Notes under the pieces: generated by a model
Database searches by the model: none
Told to the model about the DNA's origin: nothing
The model's input: the letters and a program-made list of their open reading frames with translations, nothing else
Position numbers and translations under genes: made by a program
From: Diphasiastrum complanatum
Taxonomy: Eukaryota > Streptophyta > Lycopodiopsida > Lycopodiales > Lycopodiaceae
Direction: 5' to 3'
NCBI GenBank assembly: GCA_029204225.1
Contig: CM055099.1
Location: 51,169,298-51,233,297, forward strand
Length of the DNA: 64,000 bases
Part shown: positions 58,451 through 64,000 of the stretch, piece by piece
Position numbering within the stretch: the first letter of the stretch is position 1
Layout of the letters: the number at the start of each line of letters is the position of its first letter

Positions 58451-61269
58451 GATTACCTCTAGATCCTATTAATCCATTAAGCATGTTTTGGATCTGATTT
58501 TTTCAAAAATTATGAGTTATTCATGATTATGGATAGCAGAAGTGAAGATTATATTTTGGTTCTACTGCTCGAATTTATCAAATACCATTTTATTATGGAT
58601 TGGATGATCAGGTTGGAATAAAATTCTAATCTTGATCCGAAGCCAAGGATGTCTGTATAACTCAATCTAGCCTTGGTAGGAATACTGTTTGTTGGTTGAA
58701 AAACTTGTGAATTCGAAATTATTCCCTTCAAAGATTTTCAATATATGTTATTTACTCATGAGGAATAGAGTTCTCTGGTAGCTAAGTTACAAGATTTTCA
58801 GTGAGTTATGTGAGTAACAGATGTGGGTTTGGAGGAATCTACAATAATATATATCTATGTATTGGATCATAGTGAAATATTTGATATGCACATCTTAATT
58901 TTGTGGATCTACTATGTGTTTCCTAAGTACTGAGTTTATATCGTATACTTAAACTACTTAGTGAATATAGATAGACGAACAAGTAACATTCGGAACAATT
59001 ACTTGCAGGTTCATGGTTTTTTTGTGTGGAAAGGATGACTTATTAACTCCGTAATGGTTTAGAAAACAGTCTCAATGTGGTGTTACTCTTGTATAAACGA
59101 ATTCGAAACCTAGACATTTGAGACTTCTGAATCATTAGCAATTGACTTGGGTAGTTGGATGACTCCTAAATAAAGTTAATTGATTATGTGAACAGTGTGA
59201 AGGGAATTCACCAAGAACTATTTGTTTTTATCTAGATTGCTCAAAAGATGCATGATTTGTGAATCTTCAGGATTCATCAGTAAAAATTTTGTGCCTGGAA
59301 TATAGGAAATTCTTAGTTTGAAGTATTTCTCAATTGGGAATAGACTCAAAATTATTGCTTGTATCCCAATGAGCTCATATTGGATGATAGGGTTTTAACA
59401 AATATCAATCAAGAATAACTACCAAATTTAGTTGTAATCTCTAGATTTTGCTCTAGATAGTTGTATAAAGTTTCTTGTAGTTGAAGACGGACATTGAAAT
59501 GGTTTTGGTGCGCCTACTATCTTCAATTACCTGATTGAACGTAAAGGTTGGATAACTCATATTTATGTTAAGAATTTTGTTTATAAAATACTTTTAAAAT
59601 CCAGTATTTTTTCCTAGGGGAGAAGGATTTTAGAATCATTCTTATATTCCCTAAGTTGGACATATAGTAAAGCGGAAACATCTTTGCACACCATAATATT
59701 CATTATCCATGTAGATTTTGTTGGGCTCAAAAAGATCTACTAAAATTAAAAGGGACCTCTACCCTCAGTGTCCATATAAATATAACTATAGCCACAATGG
59801 ACTAAAAAGTAAGTTTATGATAGCTAAGTTATGGTCATCTTTCAAATTTGTGTATAGATAGCTGAATGTAGTCAATTTTGGGAGCCTGTTGGCTTATTTG
59901 CATTGTAAGAGAATTGCAAATCCTCCATTCTTCAATATCTATCTATAATTAAGCATAAGAGGAGGGCATCAATATCCTCATGTTGGACATTGTATTTTAC
60001 ATGCAAGGCTAAATCAATCATGCCATCAAGGAATTTGGATATTTGTGCAAGTAGTATTGGCACTAATTTTCTATAAAATCATCGAGAAATAAAACGCGGA
60101 CTCATCCATGAAGAAACTGGAATCAAAAAGCAACAAATTCAACCAATTTCTGACTTACCTAAGTAGAACTGCTCAACGGAACATGGAATCTAATGATCCA
60201 TCTTGCTCAAGAAAAAACTATAAGCAAAGTACCTAAAGTAGGTACGTGGTGGCAGAAATGAACAAGCATTTAAAATCAAGATTTCAGTGTTCTTATAAGA
60301 ACTAAGAACCAACACTAGCATGATTGACAAAACAAACTGCATAGCTGCAGATCCTTCAATGAAGATATTGATATGAATGGTAATAAGTCAAAAAAGATAA
60401 ACTGAGCATATTCTGCCAACGTGATGGAGTTCACATGCAAAGTACATACTGTGAACTTCATTATGGATAAGTCTCTGCACAGTGCATTTTAACTCAAATG
60501 TCACACATTGCAAGTTCATACAGATCTTCAAGTATAATGACGAATCAACCCGTATCTTTTATATCTTAGTGTTGTTGATACATGTAGCACTCACATTATG
60601 GAATTTGGAATCTGAATTCAAATTCAACCCATAAGTAGTTTACAGCATTACTACAAAATACAGCTTACATCTTGAGGGATCTCGAGATACAAAGTTAAAA
60701 GTACACAAAAATGTCTTATAAAATATACTGCTCTGCCTAAACAGAGACACAAGATAACCGTTTCACATCAGATCATTAACCACCTTGTCACTCAAACAAT
60801 TTTGGACTAAGAGGAGATATGTGGCTGATGTGTAACATATCTTGTCAGCCTGCATGTCAACTTTAGAGGAGATAGACTAATGTCTCAACTATTCAATATG
60901 TCAACACGTGCTGAGTTTTATTTGGCTCCGTTGATACCATAAAGAAATTAATTGAACAATACCTTTGAGACATGCACACCATACATTAGTCAAAAGCATG
61001 TAGATCTTTCTTCAAATTCATGATTATTAGCACAACCAAACCACTCATCGTAGTATGGAATGGAAATGTGAACAGTAACCCCCTTTTAGATTCAAAGAAG
61101 TTTTGATGAATTGTGCTTGCAATGTCGATACTCTGTCCCAGATGCAATATTTGGAAATCCCTACCTTTGCAACTGATGTCAAATCTCTCAAAGTCTCTGG
61201 CAGCTGGACTTTCTAGAAATAAAAACCATATACAGTCCTGCACTTTCTGGAAGTAGGCTCTTAAGCGTT
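58451..61269. other. Intergenic; dispersed repeat at 58506-58685
   Basis: 58506-58685 is similar to 8190-8345 (see there). The rest is AT-rich without coding evidence. The 3' UTR of the BPA1-like gene should occupy part of the last few hundred bases, but no polyadenylation signal stands out. Confidence 0.5.
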
Positions 61270-63089
61270 CTATGCAAGCCTGTGTTCTCTTCGTTGTTCT
61301 TCTTTCTTTTGAACTTTTTCTTTTGTTTTCTCTGACACATTGTTGGCAGCCTTTGCAACCTTCTTATATGCCCCTGAAAACCACCCCGCACTAGTGTGAA
61401 TGTACTTATTTTTCATAAGCGTTGACCCAGCACTGTTAGCCGTCTGCCCCACAGTACTGAATGCTGATTTAGTCCTGCTTGTCACTTGAAGCTTTTCATT
61501 CATTGCTTTCATACCGTTAGCCACGGCTGCAGTGCCAGCATTGATCGTATGGCTTAGCCGAATCTTTTTATCTACGGCAGAAACTTTAGAAGAGGCGGTA
61601 GCCGACAGGCGGTGCTTCTCATCAAAAGCTTTTGCTTTACCCATGGCATCCTTACTCAACACATACCCATTTGCCAGCATGTCGGTAATCACAGCCTGGG
61701 CCTTATTCTCTTTCTTTGGGGTGATATCTATCACCTGCAATCTTGCAGAAATTACTGATATTGTAGCAATCAATAATATAATTATTTGTAAAAATAAAAG
61801 ACAAAATACTAGCAGATCAAAGACCTAACAATTTCCACCAGTGACAGATCATTCTAAAGTATTGCTGTTCCAAGTAATGAAACTCTACATGCAAATATTG
61901 GCACCCCCTGCATAAGACTTGCTCTAAATAATTTGACCTATTAAAAAGCACAACAGCTAGGAAAAGGGTGACTATATACTAAGTTCCCACCTTTGATTGG
62001 GAAAAGTTGTGTTCCTGAAATTGATCCAGGACATCGTGGCTTTCAACAGGAACAATGTTCACGGGCTGGTCGACAATAGTTGCACCCTGTCACATACAAT
62101 TACTCAGAAAACCGTACAAAAAACAAAAAATTTGCTTACACCTACTATTTACATCCCCTTGATGAACATCACGTAAGGCTATAACTGGTCGATAAGACTG
62201 GGTGCCAGATAGAGTCCTGAAAATTGGAATCAATTAGTGAAAACCCAGACTTGACATGTGGGAGCAGCGATAAAGGGACATATTCATGTTGGCTTTGGGT
62301 TGTGGCTACAAGAAGTATTTGATGACAGCTCTCAATGATCATCCAGGCTAGGCATTTCCATATACACCACACTGGGACATAACTCAAGGGCAAAGTACCC
62401 AATATTAGACTGCAAGTTCTTGCCGAAGCCCACTAACAGATTGTTTGAATATCAGACACCAAATACTCCTACAGAAACTCCTACTTAGTGAGTATTTATG
62501 TAATCAGATAAAAGGTCCGACTTGTAAGAAAAGCCCAACAGACACATGGCTATGAATTTTTGCTATGCAACTATGTGATCGATCAGCACTCACAGATAGC
62601 AGTAGAGCAGTATCGAGGGCATCTGGATCTTTGAATGTTACATGAGCCACCTGAAAAAATTCTTCTCTGACCACGCAAAACCAAGGTAAGATCAGAATCG
62701 TGTAGAACAACCATTCTAAGACCTAAATCATAATTTTCAAATTAAAAACACCCGGTCAATACGAATTCAAAACACGAAGCCAATACCCCAGACAAGCTCA
62801 AACTATGCCTACCTATCAAGCTCTATATGGTCGATCTCTCCCGAAAACGAGAAAAACTCTTGCAAATCCTGCTCCGTGGCCTTGAGAGATAAATTACTTA
62901 CTCGAACTGTACTAGACTGCACAAAGCAACATCATCTCAATATCAAAAGAAACCCCAGGCACATCTGAGGCACCAAAGATGCATAAAAAACTGCATCATC
63001 TACGAACATTTGATTATATCCCACATAATTCTATACACAGCAAGATCAATCGGTTCCGTGCATCATACCTGCATTGCCATGGCATTCAT
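61270..63089 (-). CDS. BPA1: BPA1-like RRM protein (binding partner of ACD11), five coding exons
   Basis: Coding exons on the minus strand: 63069-63089, 62813-62916, 62594-62666, 61991-62086 and 61270-61734. All introns are GT/AG and phases agree, giving 252 residues. It starts MNAMAMQSSTVRVSNLSLKA. The RRM (about residues 9-85) has VRVSNL as RNP2 and AHVTFKDPDALDTALLLS as RNP1, then GATIVDQPVNIVPVE. The C-terminal half (from about 100) is the family's helical module, with ITDMLANGYVLSKDAMGKAK, AFDEKHRLSATASSKV and STLMKNKYIHTSAGWFSGAY. In Arabidopsis BPA1 and its paralogues bind ACD11, a sphingolipid-transfer protein that restrains cell death and immunity. The length fits the family (about 240-290). 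The start is the first Met after an in-frame upstream stop; the second or third Met is possible. No breaks are seen. Confidence 0.88.
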
Positions 63090-63460
63090 GAGATCCTCAA
63101 TGAATTCGTCTTCTTTTTCAGAAGAATCCGATCCAATCTGCAAGGCAAATTGACTCCCAGCTCATGAATTTTGCGATCAAATCGTGGAGGAATTGTTGGG
63201 TGCTGCAAAGAATTGGTGTGGGCATGAGCAGAAAGAAGGCTTGTGGAGGAGGGCAAGAGATGGAAAGCGCTATATTCTCCCGTAGCGTCGCCTTGCTGCC
63301 ATCGCCGCCGCCTTCTTTCTGGTCAATTACTCTCCTCTTTCCCTTCCTACTCTCCAATTCCTTCACTCAGACGTTCCGTGACTTTTTAAAGTCTTCCTTT
63401 TGGCTGCAAAAAAAGAAAAAAAAAAAAAAAAAAGGGAGAAAGAGTCAACCTTATTTATAC
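63090..63460 (-). promoter_or_regulatory. 5' UTR and putative promoter of the BPA1-like gene
   Basis: On the minus strand TATAAATA lies at 63452-63459, about 365 bases before the ATG, with a T-rich run (63407-63433) just after it. The run ends in TTTTTTTGCAG, which could instead be a splice acceptor of a 5' UTR intron. The region is GC-richer than its flanks, and the 82-codon frame at 63118-63366 is more likely leader than protein. Confidence 0.4.
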
Positions 63461-64000
63461 AACGTCTCATGTGTAATCTCTCCTCCTTATCGAAACTAAT
63501 AAACCATCCTACCACTATCATTTGTTGATGAAGCCAATGGGGATAAAGTGTCTACAATTGGACTACATTGTCTATTTTCTCTTTCTAGGTCGTACTGTGA
63601 TTTCTATGTGCATAACAAAGTAGAGTATTCTGTATTATGGATCTGATATTTTCTATGTGCTAAGTTCGGGTTATCAATCTTTTGTGGATCCATCATCATT
63701 CGATAAGATAGATCACGGTGAATTGTTGGTTTTGGGTTCTATCCCTTAGTTACTTCAAATCATCAAGTTTCATGTTTATAGATACACTGGGTTCGTGGCA
63801 GTTGACTCCTGCAACTTTGTCGCAACGCAAAAGTCAACGATCCTTGACTCGAAGGTCAAACGATTCGCCAAAGTCGGCGTGCTTCCAAGACAAACGAAGG
63901 ACGAACGATTCGCGAATCGTAAACATACCTCCAAGACCGCAAATATCGCAAAGCGGCGCAAAACGAAGAGACACGAAAGAAACAAAAGAAACGAAAGGAA
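63461..64000. other. Upstream flank, nothing firm
   Basis: No gene recognised. The last 200 bases (63780-64000) shift in composition, with many CGAA/TTCG words (GATTCGCGAATCG at about 63910 is a 13-base inverted repeat). This suggests the edge of another repeat that continues beyond the window. Confidence 0.4.

Overview
The window looks like nuclear DNA of a land plant with a large, AT-rich, repeat-loaded genome. The reasons are Ty1/copia elements primed by initiator-Met tRNA (TGGTATCAGAGCC next to LTR ends), spliced genes with GT/AG introns, hAT-like and CACTA-like transposon traces, microsatellites over 100 bp long, and one recognisable plant gene, a BPA1-like (binding partner of ACD11) RRM protein. 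I cannot name the species. No bacterial, organellar or CRISPR features are present.

Layout. 1-1426 is the 5' end (minus strand) of a copia element cut by the window edge. 1510-2025 and 5813-6294 hold a second, older LTR family. 4390-5211 is a two-exon remnant of an FCP1/SCP-type (NLI-interacting factor) HAD phosphatase behind a TTGCTTTCTGCTAT minisatellite. 8392-8431 is a perfect 40-bp palindrome. 9250-10020 is a ~310-bp repeat with a (CT)72 tract; 10140-10720 is a copia gag-protease relic; 12639-13439 is an 801-bp hAT-like non-autonomous element with an 8-bp target duplication. A weak small-gene candidate sits at 14464-14762.

16845-36185 is a nest of retroelements. A plus-strand copia element (16960-22361) interrupts an older LTR. 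A 3.0-kb insertion with TG/CA ends and a TGTGT target duplication (23828-26836) interrupts a minus-strand gag. The LTR at 27298-28248 has coding relics on both sides, as if elements were joined through a shared LTR. A further minus-strand element (30627-36185) carries a 742-bp solo LTR (33775-34516, target duplication CCCAC) in its integrase.

36205-47848 is a tandem array of ~375-bp units built around AAATGACGG/CCGTCATTT inverted motifs. It is split by a nearly intact, recently inserted minus-strand copia element (40580-46580, target duplication CTAAT, LTRs about 1.3% diverged, one frameshift). 47849-51000 is an unusual copia derivative whose RT/RNase H region is replaced by an unrecognised open frame. 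52270-53030 is another gag relic. 54360-54705 has a ladder of GTCCATCGCTGGAC hairpins about 70 bp apart. 55075-56041 holds microsatellites. 56098-56972 is a three-exon gene end resembling the DUF8039 region of CACTA-type transposon proteins, followed at 57090-58450 by an ~85-bp-period array with the same AAATGACGG core.

The only host gene I read as intact is the BPA1-like gene (61270-63089, minus, five coding exons, 252 aa). Everything else is mainly mobile DNA at different stages of decay, and the target duplications and interruptions allow a relative order of insertions.
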